A stretch of 34,187 bases of DNA from Syntrophaceae bacterium (GCA_031292235.1 JARLHM010000191.1:1-34187), one strand, 5' to 3'. Numbered from the stretch's first letter, positions 7,173-17,437 are shown. Translations and numbers: made by a program. The notes: a model not told the origin generated them from the letters alone.

Positions 7173-9617
7173 ATGCTCATCAGCTTAAATTGGCTGAAGG
7201 AGTTCGTAGACATTGATATTGAGCCGGAGGAAGTGGCTCAGGTCCTTACCATGGGTGGCATAGAAATAGAATCTCTAACCCATGTAGGGGTAGAGTTAAA
7301 ATCCTGTCTCACCGGAAAAATTGAAAAAGTTACGGCTCATCCTAATTCGGAAAAATTGAAACTTGCTCATGTCAACCTTGGGGAGAGGACCCAAACGGTT
7401 GTTTGCGGCGCTCCCAATACAAAAGTTGGTTTGGTGGTCGCCTATGCTCCAGAAGGATCGGATCTTCCATCAGGCGTAAAAGTCGGGCGTGTGGCCATCA
7501 AGGGAGTGGATTCCCCTGGCATGCTATGTTCGGAAAAGGAGCTTGGTCTTGGTGAGGACGCTTCAGGACTACTTGTTTTTGAGGAAGATACTCCCATAGG
7601 TGTTCCGCTGAGTCGAGCGTTTTCTGATATTGAAGACGTGATTCTCGAAGTTTCAGTTACTCCAAATAGGGGAGATTGCCTGTCTATCATAGGTGTGGCT
7701 CGAGAGATTGCCGCCCTTACCGGTAAGACTGTCAAACTCCCTACCGTCGATCTCGACGAATCAGGTGGGGACATTAACGATGAACTGGCCGTGGAAGTGC
7801 CGGATTTTGATTTGTGTCCACGTTACGTCGCCAAGATGATCGACAATGTTGAGGTGAAGGTTTCCCCTTTCCCTGTTAGGCTGAGGCTGTTCAGGGGTGG
7901 GGTAAGACCCATATCGAACATAGTGGACGCGACCAACTATGTTCTTATGGAATGTGGCCAGCCATTACACGCTTTCGATTATTTTTCCCTGGGTGGACAA
8001 AAAATCGTGGTTCGAAGATGTGCCCAGGGTGAGGTTTTTCAGACCCTGGATAAGATGGACCGCCGACTTCCGGTCCAATCTCTCATGATCCGGGATGCTG
8101 AGAAATCTGTCGCGCTGGCTGGAATAATGGGGGGACTTAATTCTGAGATTCTGGATTCCACCAACAGGGTGGTAATCGAAAGCGCCTGTTTCGAGCGTTT
8201 TGGAGTACGCCGAACGGCTAAGGCGCTAGGAATGTCCACAGAGGCTTCGTTTCGGTTTGAAAGAGGAGTTGATCCTGACGGGTGTGTCTGGGCTGCAAAT
8301 CGGGTGGCGAGTTGTATCCGTTCTTGGTCGGGCGGAAATATTCTCAAAGGAATCATTGATGTTTATCCGGAGCCGATTACCAGGAGAGCCGTTACATTAA
8401 GGACGGCGAAATCAAACATCACATTGGGACTGAATATTTCCCTTAAGGAAGTGAAGTCTTATCTACAGAGATTGGGAATAGCGGTAAAAGACCTTGGTGG
8501 GGCTGATGGGGCATTAGAATGTGTGGCTCCAAGTTGGAGATGGGACTTGGAAAGGGAGATTGATTACATCGAAGAGGTAGCCCGTATACACGGATTCCAG
8601 AATATTCCGGCGACGATGCCGGTCTGTGACGTTGAGCCAGACCACACAAAACGTGAATACAACCTTGTCAACAAAGTCAGGGACCTTATGAACGCCTCGA
8701 ATTTTACGGAAATCATAACCATGTCATTCATATCCAGTAATGCAAATGACCCATTCCGTAAAGATTTTGATAGTGAAGTTGATTTTGCTTTGTTGAATCC
8801 ATTGACCGAAGATTTTTCTGTTATGCGGCGATCTTTACTGCCCGGATTAATGGGCGCGTTAAAGAGGAACCTGAATTTCAAGAATGAAAATCTACGGTTA
8901 TACGAAATTGGCAGGACATTTGTTCCTGTCTTGGGGGTAGAGACGCCTTTGGAGCATTTGAAACTGACCGGCGCCGCCTGTGGGTCCAGGTATCCCAACA
9001 TATGGCATTTTAGCAGAGGAGAGATTGATATACTGGGAAAAGTTGAAGTTAGACCAGAAGTTGACTTTTTTGACATAAAAGGCGCGCTTGAAAATGTTTT
9101 AGATGGATTAGGAATAGAAGATGTTCAATATACGTCGTCTGACAGGCCTTTCCTGCATCCAGGTAAGTCATCGGATGTATTGGTCAAAGGGGACAAGATC
9201 GGATTTATTGGGGAGTTGTCTCCGGAAAAGACCAGAGAAATTGGTTTAAGTAAAAAGGTCCAGATCTTTGACGTTCTTCTAGAGCCTCTTTTTGTTCAGT
9301 CAAGCAAGGATAGAGTTTTTGACCCGCTTCCTCGCTATCCTTATATCGAGAGAGATCTATCGGTCATAGTTGAAACAAATTGTTCAGAAGATAAGATTAA
9401 ACTCTTGATTTCACGTCTAGGGCATGATATCATTACTTCAGTGATCCTATTTGATTTATATCGTGGCGAATCGATTCCTGAGGGCCATAAGAGTATGGCG
9501 TTCCGGATCCGGTATCAGTCCGAGGATCGAACCCTCACCGACGCTGAAGTCCAGGAGGTTCATTCTCAGGTGATTACAGCTCTAATGACAGAGTTGGGAA
9601 TCGCCGTAAGAGAATGA
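7173..9617 (+). CDS. pheT: Phenylalanyl-tRNA synthetase beta subunit
   Basis: Start MLISLNWLKEFVDID, N-terminal tRNA-binding domain, VSVTPNRGDCLSIIGVAREIAALTG, C-terminal FDX-ACB domain; follows pheS. Confidence 0.98.
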   Translation: MLISLNWLKEFVDIDIEPEEVAQVLTMGGIEIESLTHVGVELKSCLTGKIEKVTAHPNSEKLKLAHVNLGERTQTVVCGAPNTKVGLVVAYAPEGSDLPSGVKVGRVAIKGVDSPGMLCSEKELGLGEDASGLLVFEEDTPIGVPLSRAFSDIEDVILEVSVTPNRGDCLSIIGVAREIAALTGKTVKLPTVDLDESGGDINDELAVEVPDFDLCPRYVAKMIDNVEVKVSPFPVRLRLFRGGVRPISNIVDATNYVLMECGQPLHAFDYFSLGGQKIVVRRCAQGEVFQTLDKMDRRLPVQSLMIRDAEKSVALAGIMGGLNSEILDSTNRVVIESACFERFGVRRTAKALGMSTEASFRFERGVDPDGCVWAANRVASCIRSWSGGNILKGIIDVYPEPITRRAVTLRTAKSNITLGLNISLKEVKSYLQRLGIAVKDLGGADGALECVAPSWRWDLEREIDYIEEVARIHGFQNIPATMPVCDVEPDHTKREYNLVNKVRDLMNASNFTEIITMSFISSNANDPFRKDFDSEVDFALLNPLTEDFSVMRRSLLPGLMGALKRNLNFKNENLRLYEIGRTFVPVLGVETPLEHLKLTGAACGSRYPNIWHFSRGEIDILGKVEVRPEVDFFDIKGALENVLDGLGIEDVQYTSSDRPFLHPGKSSDVLVKGDKIGFIGELSPEKTREIGLSKKVQIFDVLLEPLFVQSSKDRVFDPLPRYPYIERDLSVIVETNCSEDKIKLLISRLGHDIITSVILFDLYRGESIPEGHKSMAFRIRYQSEDRTLTDAEVQEVHSQVITALMTELGIAVRE

Positions 9618-9715
9618 TAAGATTGAGGCTTTTTGCTGGAGCAGTTTAGCGATTAGCTGTTTCGACTTACTGGTTTGGCGTTTGGTGGATTCTCATGTGG
9701 AGGGGTGGGTTTGTA

Positions 9716-10144
9716 ATGACCATCGCAATTCCGGAGAAGCAGTATTTTAAAATTGGTGAAGTAAGCGAAATTCTGAATGTTGAGCCTTATGTATTAAGGT
9801 ATTGGGAATCAGAGTTTAAAATCCTTAAGCCTACTCGTACCAGAGCGAGGCAGAGGCTTTATCACAAGAGAGACCTGGAATTACTCGTTGAGATAAAACA
9901 TCTCCTGTACGACGAGAAGTTCACTATCGCCGGCGCCAAGAAAAGGCTTCAAGAGATGAAGAAGCAGGCGGCGGCTGAGAAAAAGGCGGCTAAAGCCCCT
10001 AAGGCGACGAGAGTCAAAGAAGAGATAAAAGCTCTCGAGAGTCGCGTGGAAAACGCAGCGTCCGACACTCAGGTCGATTACAGAGACTTGCTCATTGAGA
10101 TAAAAAAGGAACTCAAGGAACTGCGTATGATTCTTGAAGGCTAG
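9716..10144 (+). CDS. MerR family transcriptional regulator
   Basis: YFKIGEVSEILNVEPYVLRYWESEFKILKPTRTRARQRLYHKRDLELL; ATG at 9716 preceded by GGAGGGG is more plausible than the track start at 9695. Confidence 0.92.
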   Translation: MTIAIPEKQYFKIGEVSEILNVEPYVLRYWESEFKILKPTRTRARQRLYHKRDLELLVEIKHLLYDEKFTIAGAKKRLQEMKKQAAAEKKAAKAPKATRVKEEIKALESRVENAASDTQVDYRDLLIEIKKELKELRMILEG

Positions 10145-10477
10145 TAAGGAACAATCCCTGACACGGTCCTTCAAGAATTCCTTTATATTAATGATTTGAG
10201 ACGCACGTTCTGAATCTTCACAAAGTTTGTTTCACAGTGTCGGCCTACAAGAAGTGAGGTTTCTCCCAGCTTTGTGAGACGTATCCCTTTTAGTTCTTTC
10301 CGAATCGTTTACCTCATCGGATTCATTTATAATTTAAAATCTTTGTTTTGGAGAATCACTGGCAAGTGGTTTCCACGACTAAAGGATTTGTCATTGGTAT
10401 TGCGTGTGCGTTAGGTTGAAATTATATATATTGGTAACGAGCTTCCGCTCACACAAATGTCGTCTAGGGAGGTCTAA

Positions 10478-10675
10478 ATGAGCACGCCAATGCATTGCCC
10501 CGGCTTAGAAGCAAACAAGAATCTGACTTCATTCACCTGCAAATGCCCCAGTTGTGGAACTGAAAAGGAAATCTTTTCAGATGAATTTGATCGACCGCAT
10601 ACCTGTAAAAACTGCAAGCAACCAATAGACTTCTCGAAGTGCAGCATCGAATCAAGCGCTTCGACTCTGAAATAG
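10478..10675 (+). CDS. Small zinc-ribbon-like protein
   Basis: CKCPSCG...HTCKNCKQPIDFSKC cysteine pairs; GGGAGG-type RBS (AGGGAGGTCTAAATG). Confidence 0.65.
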   Translation: MSTPMHCPGLEANKNLTSFTCKCPSCGTEKEIFSDEFDRPHTCKNCKQPIDFSKCSIESSASTLK

Positions 10676-10763
10676 ATAACTTTAAAAAAGCTCACTCAAA
10701 CTGTGCGGTTAAGGATCTATTTGTCGAGTAAATTCTTCGTCAAGACTGATGCCGGTGGGAGTT

Positions 10764-12125
10764 CTATGATGAAAGAATTTCCACCACGATGGCCTTAAAA
10801 GAGTCTCCCCTGTGAAACTCGTTGTTGAAAAGACCAAACGAAGCGCATCCCGGCGAAAGAAGAATGGCGTCACCGGCTGACGCCTGTTCATAAAGACACA
10901 ACACAGCCTTTTTTAAGTTGTCAAAAACACCGACAATTTTGTTCTGGGCGCCATAAAAAGCTAGATCCGAGCAAAGAGTTGATGTTGCGGTCCCTTCCAG
11001 TAGGGCTATCTTATGGGCCCTTCTGGAAGCCGCTTCAGCAAAGGGCCTTAAGTCAAGCTTCTTGTCCGCTCCCCCCGCTATCAGAAAGATTCTTTCGGCA
11101 TGAATAGATTTGAGGGCCATGATCCCAGCGACAGGGGTGGTGCTGGTCGAATCATTGATGAACTGAATCCCGTCTTTTGAGCCTACAGGCTCAAGCCTGT
11201 GTTCAACCCCTTCAAAGTTTTCTAAAACGTCTCTAATTATACTGTTTTCGACTCCAAGTTTGGCTGATAGCCGCCATACAGACGCGACATTTGAAATATT
11301 ATGGTCCCCTGGAATCTTGAGATTCAGGTCGACCGGCGCATCCGTACACGAGAAAAAATCTCTTCCGGCCGGAGCTTCTTTATAGAGGCGTCTTGTGGCG
11401 TCCTGGTCCCCGTTGAAAAGACAAAAATCGGCGCCCTTTTGATACCAGTAAATGGCCTTTTTATCCCATATATATTCTTCCATGCCCGGATACCGATTTA
11501 AGTGATCTGGATAAATATTGGTGAAGATAGACGCATGAGGAGAAATTTGGGCCTCATGGAAACCCTGTAGTTGCCAACTTGACAATTCCATGACGACCGT
11601 ATCCCGATCATTCACCTTTTCCAACAGAGGCAGGGTTGCAACTCCCATTATGTTTCCCGCGAGGAATACTCGAGGTTTCACCCGTTGCAACACCCTGAAC
11701 GCCATCTCCGTTGTAGTAGTTTTTCCCCGGGTACCAGTAATTCCTATGACAGTGCCTTTGAAATACTTGCAAAAGAGGCTTTCATCCATCTCAATCGGGA
11801 CCCCGTGGTCTCTGGCCAGTTTGAGAAATGGCGAAGACTGTGGAACGTCGGCGTTCCGAAGGACCATGTCTGTTTCCACAAAATCAACGGGATCATGTCC
11901 AGCTACTTTAATCCGGACTGGTAAGTCCCTGAGCTTTTCAAGGGAAGGGGTGAGCTGTTCCGAACTCTTTAGGTCCGTAACAGTAACTTCAGCGCCACAC
12001 TCGATGAGAAAAAGAGTATCGTTGAGCCCACGGCCAAGTAGGCCTAATCCCATAACCGTAATTCTTTTACCGGCAAATATGGATTTGTAGTCTTTCAATT
12101 TGTCCAAGCCAACAAGTTTGACCAC
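10764..12125 (-). CDS. murD: UDP-N-acetylmuramoyl-L-alanine--D-glutamate ligase
   Basis: GITGTRGKTTTTEMA P-loop of Mur ligases, MELSSWQLQG, TNIYPDHLNRY, EGVEHRLEPVG, FINDSTSTTPVAGIMAL, SPGCASFGLFNNEFHRGDSF. Confidence 0.93.
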   Translation of the reverse strand: MVKLVGLDKLKDYKSIFAGKRITVMGLGLLGRGLNDTLFLIECGAEVTVTDLKSSEQLTPSLEKLRDLPVRIKVAGHDPVDFVETDMVLRNADVPQSSPFLKLARDHGVPIEMDESLFCKYFKGTVIGITGTRGKTTTTEMAFRVLQRVKPRVFLAGNIMGVATLPLLEKVNDRDTVVMELSSWQLQGFHEAQISPHASIFTNIYPDHLNRYPGMEEYIWDKKAIYWYQKGADFCLFNGDQDATRRLYKEAPAGRDFFSCTDAPVDLNLKIPGDHNISNVASVWRLSAKLGVENSIIRDVLENFEGVEHRLEPVGSKDGIQFINDSTSTTPVAGIMALKSIHAERIFLIAGGADKKLDLRPFAEAASRRAHKIALLEGTATSTLCSDLAFYGAQNKIVGVFDNLKKAVLCLYEQASAGDAILLSPGCASFGLFNNEFHRGDSFKAIVVEILSS

Positions 12126-12214
12126 GAAATCTCAGAAGACTGCTGAGTTATTGACCAAATGGGGACCATAATCTTTTATTCCGTAAAAACATTAGGAATG
12201 AATCTTCCAGGTGT

Positions 12215-13036
12215 TTAGAGCATGGACAAAATGTAAGGACCATCTTCGGTTATCGCTATCGAGTGTTCAAAGTGGGCCGACAGTTTGCCATCCGCGGTCA
12301 CAGCGGTCCATTCGTCATCGAGAAGCTTCACTCGCCATGATCCTTGGTTGACCATAGGTTCGAGAGCGAGTGTCATGCCCACCTCTAGACGTGGATTTCC
12401 ACCCACTCCTGTATAATTGGGTATCTGTGGTGGTTCATGCATTTTGCGGCCGACTCCATGCCCTACAAAATCCCGAACTACTGCAAAGCCATGAGACTCT
12501 ACGTGCTTTTGAACCGCTGCTGAGATTTGTTGTAGACGGTTTCCGATCCTGGCCTGTTCAATACCCTTGTAAAGAGACTCTTCAGTTGCAGTGAGAAGGC
12601 GTTTTGCCTCCTCAGAAATTGAACCCACCGGGTATGTTCGAGCGGCGTCGCCTACGAATCCTTTAAAAACAACACCCACATCCACGCCTACTATGTCGCC
12701 TTCACGGAGGACTCTAGACCCTGGGATACCGTGAACGACCTGCTCGTTAACCGAAGAGCAAATACATGCGGGATAAGGTCTCCTGTTGCTCATGCGGTAT
12801 CCTTTGAAAGCAGGTTTTGCCCCTGCGTTTCTGATCATGGCGCAGGCTATCTTGTCCAGTTCGCCGGTTGTTATACCTGGAGTCACTACCTCGCCGAGTT
12901 TCTGCAAAATGTTGGCGACAATTCTATTTGCTTCCCGGAGTGTTTCAATTTCTCGCGTAGTTTTGAGGATTATCGGGTCTTCTTTCAACTTTGGCCTGCC
13001 TTCAGGAAATAAAATGTCATCAACAACGTTTATCAA
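12215..13036 (-). CDS. map: Methionine aminopeptidase, type I
   Basis: CSSVNEQVVHGIPGSRVLREGDIVGVDVGVVFKGFVGDAARTYPVG, GHGVGRKMHEPPQIPNY, LALEPMV metal-binding signatures. Confidence 0.95.
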   Translation of the reverse strand: MINVVDDILFPEGRPKLKEDPIILKTTREIETLREANRIVANILQKLGEVVTPGITTGELDKIACAMIRNAGAKPAFKGYRMSNRRPYPACICSSVNEQVVHGIPGSRVLREGDIVGVDVGVVFKGFVGDAARTYPVGSISEEAKRLLTATEESLYKGIEQARIGNRLQQISAAVQKHVESHGFAVVRDFVGHGVGRKMHEPPQIPNYTGVGGNPRLEVGMTLALEPMVNQGSWRVKLLDDEWTAVTADGKLSAHFEHSIAITEDGPYILSML

Positions 13037-13178
13037 ATCGTTTCATAAATTACCAGTAACTAATTGTATAATGACTATAATCTAGATGATCGGGCCACGA
13101 CAACTTTTTGTATCAAAATTCTTGATTTTGGCAGATCGTAGGCAAACTATAGGTATTGGGAATTTTAGCATTTATGGC

Positions 13179-13207
13179 TTGACAGGTTTTTAACGATAAG
13201 CTAAACT
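13179..13207 (+). promoter_or_regulatory. Near-consensus sigma70 promoter
   Basis: TTGACA (13179-13184), 17 nt spacer, TAAACT (13202-13207). Confidence 0.6.
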
Positions 13208-13228
13208 CAATCAGCTAGTCATGTAATC

Positions 13229-13299
13229 GCCCGACGGAAGTCCGTATCCTCCTTCTTTGGAGCCATACCCTTTTTGTGAATCCGCCGGGCTTCTTTTTG
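13229..13299 (+). terminator. Candidate intrinsic terminator/attenuator or small structured RNA
   Basis: GCCCGACGGA (13229-13238) pairs with TCCGCCGGGC (13281-13290) with one mismatch, followed by TTCTTTTT; internal ACGG/CCGT and CTCC/GGAG small helices. Confidence 0.45.
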
Positions 13300-13370
13300 T
13301 AACAATCTCACTCTTTCCGAGTGAAGTTTGCATTTCCAACCAATATAACACTTCCTGTAATGAAGCTAAG

Positions 13371-13820
13371 ATGAGAACCTACAAGACGATAATTCTTTTG
13401 ACTGTGGTCGCCGCGACTTTTGTTTGGGGCGGCAATGCTTTGTTTTGGATGGAAAATACCTATTGGACTATAAAATCCAGCAAAATGAAGCTTGATCAAG
13501 CGTTTTTTCTTGGTGACTGGCTGGGTGCTACAGGGACCGTCATCAGTATAAGACACGACGGTAAGGCTGATTTCCGGAGTGACCTTTTCTATGTGCAGGA
13601 TGCAAGCGTGAAAATAGAAGGTAATAGATTATTGATCAATATCCCCGGTTTTGAAAAGAATATGACAATTGAGGAACCGCCCAGGCTTGGCGACGATGGA
13701 TTGTGGCGCATGCGCCTCGATGGCGAAATATTCCTTAAACAGTCGCATGATCTGTTTGTTGGAAAGGATGGGAGGCTTAAAGGCCGTAGCGCCATTTCGA
13801 GAGGACTATCCACGGCCTGA
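13371..13820 (+). CDS. Hypothetical protein with N-terminal signal/TM segment
   Basis: MRTYKTIILLTVVAATFVWGGNALFWMENTYW...; track start at 13257 falls in the hairpin loop, so internal ATG at 13371 is preferred. Confidence 0.65.
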   Translation: MRTYKTIILLTVVAATFVWGGNALFWMENTYWTIKSSKMKLDQAFFLGDWLGATGTVISIRHDGKADFRSDLFYVQDASVKIEGNRLLINIPGFEKNMTIEEPPRLGDDGLWRMRLDGEIFLKQSHDLFVGKDGRLKGRSAISRGLSTA

Positions 13821-13832
13821 ATCGACTATATT

Positions 13833-15302
13833 CTATTTGCTAAGCAATTTACGAAAGTGGTATCCAAAAAGCGCGCTTGATACCGCTTCCCCGAAAGCCT
13901 TCCTGTGGAAGATAAGGGCGTTCATCAATAGCTTCCAATAGTAAAATTTTCCTTTATCCAAGATCCCCAAATAGAGAATGGATGAAAAGAAGGCCCTGAT
14001 TTCTAACCTGTCTATTTTTTTGGGACGGGTAGGTTTGTATTCCTTCAAGAACTCAAGCACTCGTTTATAATACTCTTTAGGCGAATAAATATGATCCAGC
14101 ACCGCCTGATATCCGGCTCGAATGGTCTCAGCGTCCATTCTTTTCGGAATAAAGTTCAAAGACCCGTCACAGTTGTCACCTGTGCAATCCGCCAATAAAC
14201 GACCTTCTTCCTGAAGTCTCTGATACAATCTTGTGCCTGGTATTGCATTAAGCAAACCAATCATTGCTTTGACAACGCCGCTACTTTGAATGAACTTGAT
14301 CTGTTGTTCGAAAATATTTGGAGGATCATTGTCGAATCCGATGATAAACCCTCCCATGACTTCCATACCGTTCCTCTGAATTATCTTTACCGCCTCCACA
14401 AGATCCTTGGACTGATTCTGCCGTTTTCCGCACTCCGCGAGGCATTCTTCATCGGGGGTTTCCAAGCCGAGAAAAACCGAATCAAATCCCGCCGCAGTCA
14501 TCAATGACATAAGTTCCTGGTCTTCCGCGAGGTTGACGGAAGCCTCAGTAAACAGGGAGAAGGGGTATTTCCTTTCCTCCTGCCATTTCGTAAGTTCATG
14601 CAGCAAAGATTTGACTTTTGTCTTGTTGCCGATAAAGTTGTCGTCAACAATAAAGCAGCGGCCTCGCCAGCCCATTTGGTACAGGGTTTCAAATTCGTGT
14701 AGCATTTGATCATTGGATTTAACACGGGGTTTGCGTCCATTAAGATGGACTATGTCACAGAATTCGCAATCGAAGGGGCAACCCCTTGAATACTGAATTG
14801 ACATGCAAGCGTAATAACTCATGTTTATCAGGTCCCATTTTGGCAACGGAGTCTGTGTAATATCCGGTTTTTTGTCTGACGTATAGATTTTTTGAACCGA
14901 TCCTTTGGATAGGTCTTCAAGGTAAAAGGGAAGGGTTATTTCAGCCTCGTTCAGAATTTGGGTGTCAATTTCAGGGAATTCTTCGGGGGTACTTGAAAAA
15001 AGAGGACCACCTGCTACCACATTCTTGTCAAATATCTTGGAGCGGCTTATGACTTCCCTCACAGATTCTTTCTGAACTACCATGGCGCCAATGAACACCG
15101 TGTCCGCCCACTTTAAATCCGTGTCCGTAAGTGGTTCCACATTCATGTCTATGAGTTTCAAATCCCAATCCTTGGGCATCATTGAAGCAATTGTAAGGAG
15201 GCCAAGCGGCACGTGAGCAGCGCGCTTTCTTATAAACTTAAGAATATGTTTAAAACTCCAGAAAGTATCAGGAATAGACGGGTATACGAGTAAAGCCTTC
15301 AT
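13833..15302 (-). CDS. B12-binding-domain radical SAM protein (DUF4070-type)
   Basis: N-terminal LVYPSIPDTFWSFKH...PLGLLTIASMMP cobalamin-binding-like domain; radical SAM SRGCPFDCEFCDIVHLNGRKPR (CxxxCxxC); GGFIIGFDNDPP. Confidence 0.88.
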   Translation of the reverse strand: MKALLVYPSIPDTFWSFKHILKFIRKRAAHVPLGLLTIASMMPKDWDLKLIDMNVEPLTDTDLKWADTVFIGAMVVQKESVREVISRSKIFDKNVVAGGPLFSSTPEEFPEIDTQILNEAEITLPFYLEDLSKGSVQKIYTSDKKPDITQTPLPKWDLINMSYYACMSIQYSRGCPFDCEFCDIVHLNGRKPRVKSNDQMLHEFETLYQMGWRGRCFIVDDNFIGNKTKVKSLLHELTKWQEERKYPFSLFTEASVNLAEDQELMSLMTAAGFDSVFLGLETPDEECLAECGKRQNQSKDLVEAVKIIQRNGMEVMGGFIIGFDNDPPNIFEQQIKFIQSSGVVKAMIGLLNAIPGTRLYQRLQEEGRLLADCTGDNCDGSLNFIPKRMDAETIRAGYQAVLDHIYSPKEYYKRVLEFLKEYKPTRPKKIDRLEIRAFFSSILYLGILDKGKFYYWKLLMNALIFHRKAFGEAVSSALFGYHFRKLLSK

Positions 15303-15473
15303 TATTAAATGATCCTCAAAGAATGTAAGTGGTTAAGTAATGAGAGGAGAATTAAACAATAAGATCTGATGCGCCGGATTAAGATAAGCCACTTCTTAAA
15401 ACTAGCGCAAAGTATAATAGACAATTAATGCGTATCATCCACAAAGTCAATCCAATTGATGAAATGACAGCGA

Positions 15474-16370
15474 TCACCGATTTGGAACGTTGGCGCTCGG
15501 AGTGGCCGGGATGGCGGATTTTCCTGCGTAAGGCGATTCGATAAAACGAAGCAGGGACGAATTGAGGCCTAAAATGAAAGTAGTATTCTTAGAAAAAATA
15601 TTCTTGTAAGCTTCCATACTTCGAACAAACCTAAAAAAGTCCTCATCTTTACCGTATGCTTCAGCATAAATTTTAGCGGACTCCGCTTCACCTTCTCCTT
15701 TAAGGGTTTGAGACTGTCTATAGGCTTCCGCAAGAATTATATCCTTCCTTTTGTCTGCGTCCGCCCTGATTTCGCGTGCCTGTTCATCTCCTTCCGCCCT
15801 GTACCTTTTGGCTATTCTTTCCCGTTCCGCCTTCATCCTTGCAAATACGCTGTTTTGAACTTCCTCCGGCAGATCGACACGCTTTATTCGGACGTCGATG
15901 ACCCTGATTCCGAAACGGAGCGCCTGTTCCTCGGTACCAATGGTCACCTGCTTCATAATTCTTTCTCGTTCTTCTCTAATAAATTCCTTGAAGTTGTTGT
16001 TTGCTATTTCCTGCCGCAATCGAGCGAAGATAATGTCGTTCAATCTGGCTATAGCTCCCGAATAATTCCTGACAGTCTGGAAAAATACCAAAGGCTCTTC
16101 AATCTTCCACCTGGACACGGTGTCTACCGTAAGGCGCTTTTTGTCCAGGGTTATGTATTCGGCGGGTCTAGCTTCAGCAGCCAGAATTCGTTTTTCCAAA
16201 ATGATGAGATCCTGGACTAGGGGAATTTTAAAATAAAGGCCTGGGTCCTTGATTATTCGAACCGGTTTCCCGAATTCCAATATGACACATTGTTCCCATT
16301 CCTGGACAACAAACATTGACTGAAGGGCCACTAACGCAATTACAAATAATATCAAAATTGGCTTAAGCAT
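15474..16370 (-). CDS. hflC: HflC, SPFH-domain protease modulator
   Basis: FVVQEWEQCVILEFGKPVRIIKDPGLYFKIPLVQD; RIKRVDLPEEVQNSVFARMKAERERIAKRYRAEGDEQA; follows hflK. Confidence 0.93.
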   Translation of the reverse strand: MLKPILILFVIALVALQSMFVVQEWEQCVILEFGKPVRIIKDPGLYFKIPLVQDLIILEKRILAAEARPAEYITLDKKRLTVDTVSRWKIEEPLVFFQTVRNYSGAIARLNDIIFARLRQEIANNNFKEFIREERERIMKQVTIGTEEQALRFGIRVIDVRIKRVDLPEEVQNSVFARMKAERERIAKRYRAEGDEQAREIRADADKRKDIILAEAYRQSQTLKGEGEAESAKIYAEAYGKDEDFFRFVRSMEAYKNIFSKNTTFILGLNSSLLRFIESPYAGKSAIPATPSANVPNR

Positions 16371-16375
16371 TATCT

Positions 16376-17437
16376 TTATTGGCCTTTCTGCTTCTCAGTT
16401 GCGCCCTGCTCGGTGTTCGAAACAGTCGGAATTTGAAAAACCTTGTCCGGGTCGGCTATATTAAGGAGAGGAATAAGCTTGGAATCAGGGCCTTGAGTGA
16501 TAAATTTTCTGGCAGGGGACAGGAATTTCTCGGCGGATTCCAAATACAATCTTTCTCTGGTAACCGCAGGCGATTTCATATACTCACCAAGCACCAGGGA
16601 AAAACGCTGAGCGTCACCCTGCGCTCGAATTACCCGTTCCACCTTATAGGCTTCAGCCTGTCGGATTTCCTGTTGGGCGTTTCCCCTCGCCTTGGGAATA
16701 ATGTCTTCGGAATAGCCCTCAGCCTCCTTTATGAGCCGCTCCCTGTCTTCCCATGCTCGCACGACATCATGAAACGCCTCCTGGACCTGTGAAGGTGGGT
16801 CTACAGCCAGTAATCGAGCTTGGGTCACCTGCAATCCAGTGTCGTAGTTGTCCAGCAATTTCTGGAGATACACTTCCACTTTTTTCTGTATCTCCATCCT
16901 GCCTTTGGTCATTGTGTAATCAATTGTGTTTTCACCCACTATGCCTCTTAGCGCCACTTCGGCTGAGGCTCTAAGAGTATTCTCAGGGGCTTCCGCTCCA
17001 AAAAGAAATTTAATCGGGTCCTGAACCATGTATTGGACGAACAACTGAACATCTACAATGTTTTCGTCTCCAGTTAGCATCAGGGCTTCAGCCGGGACGG
17101 AGCGGGTCCTGGTCCCATCGCTTCGGAAGCCTATCTCTGTGCGCCTTACTTTACTCACATCGACCACGATTTGATTCATAAAAGGTTTAGGAAGCCTGTA
17201 ACGTAGACCAGGCTCGTTAATTGAATACTCCTTGCCGAAAAGCAATGCCACGCCCTTTTCTCCGGGGCCGACCACGTAAAAACCGGACAGAATATATAAG
17301 CTGGCGCCAATTGCGCCTGCGGCCCATATTCCCCAGCCCTTCATGAAATTGTTGAGCCTGTTTCTATATTCTTCAAAGTTGCGTTGCAGCTCTTTTATGG
17401 GGTTTTGATCCTGTCCGTGCTGAAATCGTTCCATCAA
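16376..17437 (-). CDS. hflK: HflK, SPFH-domain protease modulator
   Basis: SGFYVVGPGEKGVALLFGKEYSINEPGLRYRLPKPF; LLAVDPPSQVQEAFHDVVRAWEDRERLIKEAEGYSEDIIPKARG. Confidence 0.93.
   Translation of the reverse strand: MMERFQHGQDQNPIKELQRNFEEYRNRLNNFMKGWGIWAAGAIGASLYILSGFYVVGPGEKGVALLFGKEYSINEPGLRYRLPKPFMNQIVVDVSKVRRTEIGFRSDGTRTRSVPAEALMLTGDENIVDVQLFVQYMVQDPIKFLFGAEAPENTLRASAEVALRGIVGENTIDYTMTKGRMEIQKKVEVYLQKLLDNYDTGLQVTQARLLAVDPPSQVQEAFHDVVRAWEDRERLIKEAEGYSEDIIPKARGNAQQEIRQAEAYKVERVIRAQGDAQRFSLVLGEYMKSPAVTRERLYLESAEKFLSPARKFITQGPDSKLIPLLNIADPDKVFQIPTVSNTEQGATEKQKGQ

Noticed and set aside
8564-9076. Minus-strand ORF of 170 aa
   Set aside because: Lies entirely antisense within pheT; composition typical of a shadow frame.
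11590-12090. Plus-strand ORF of 166 aa
   Set aside because: Antisense to murD, Ser/Arg/Pro-rich shadow ORF with no recognisable domain.
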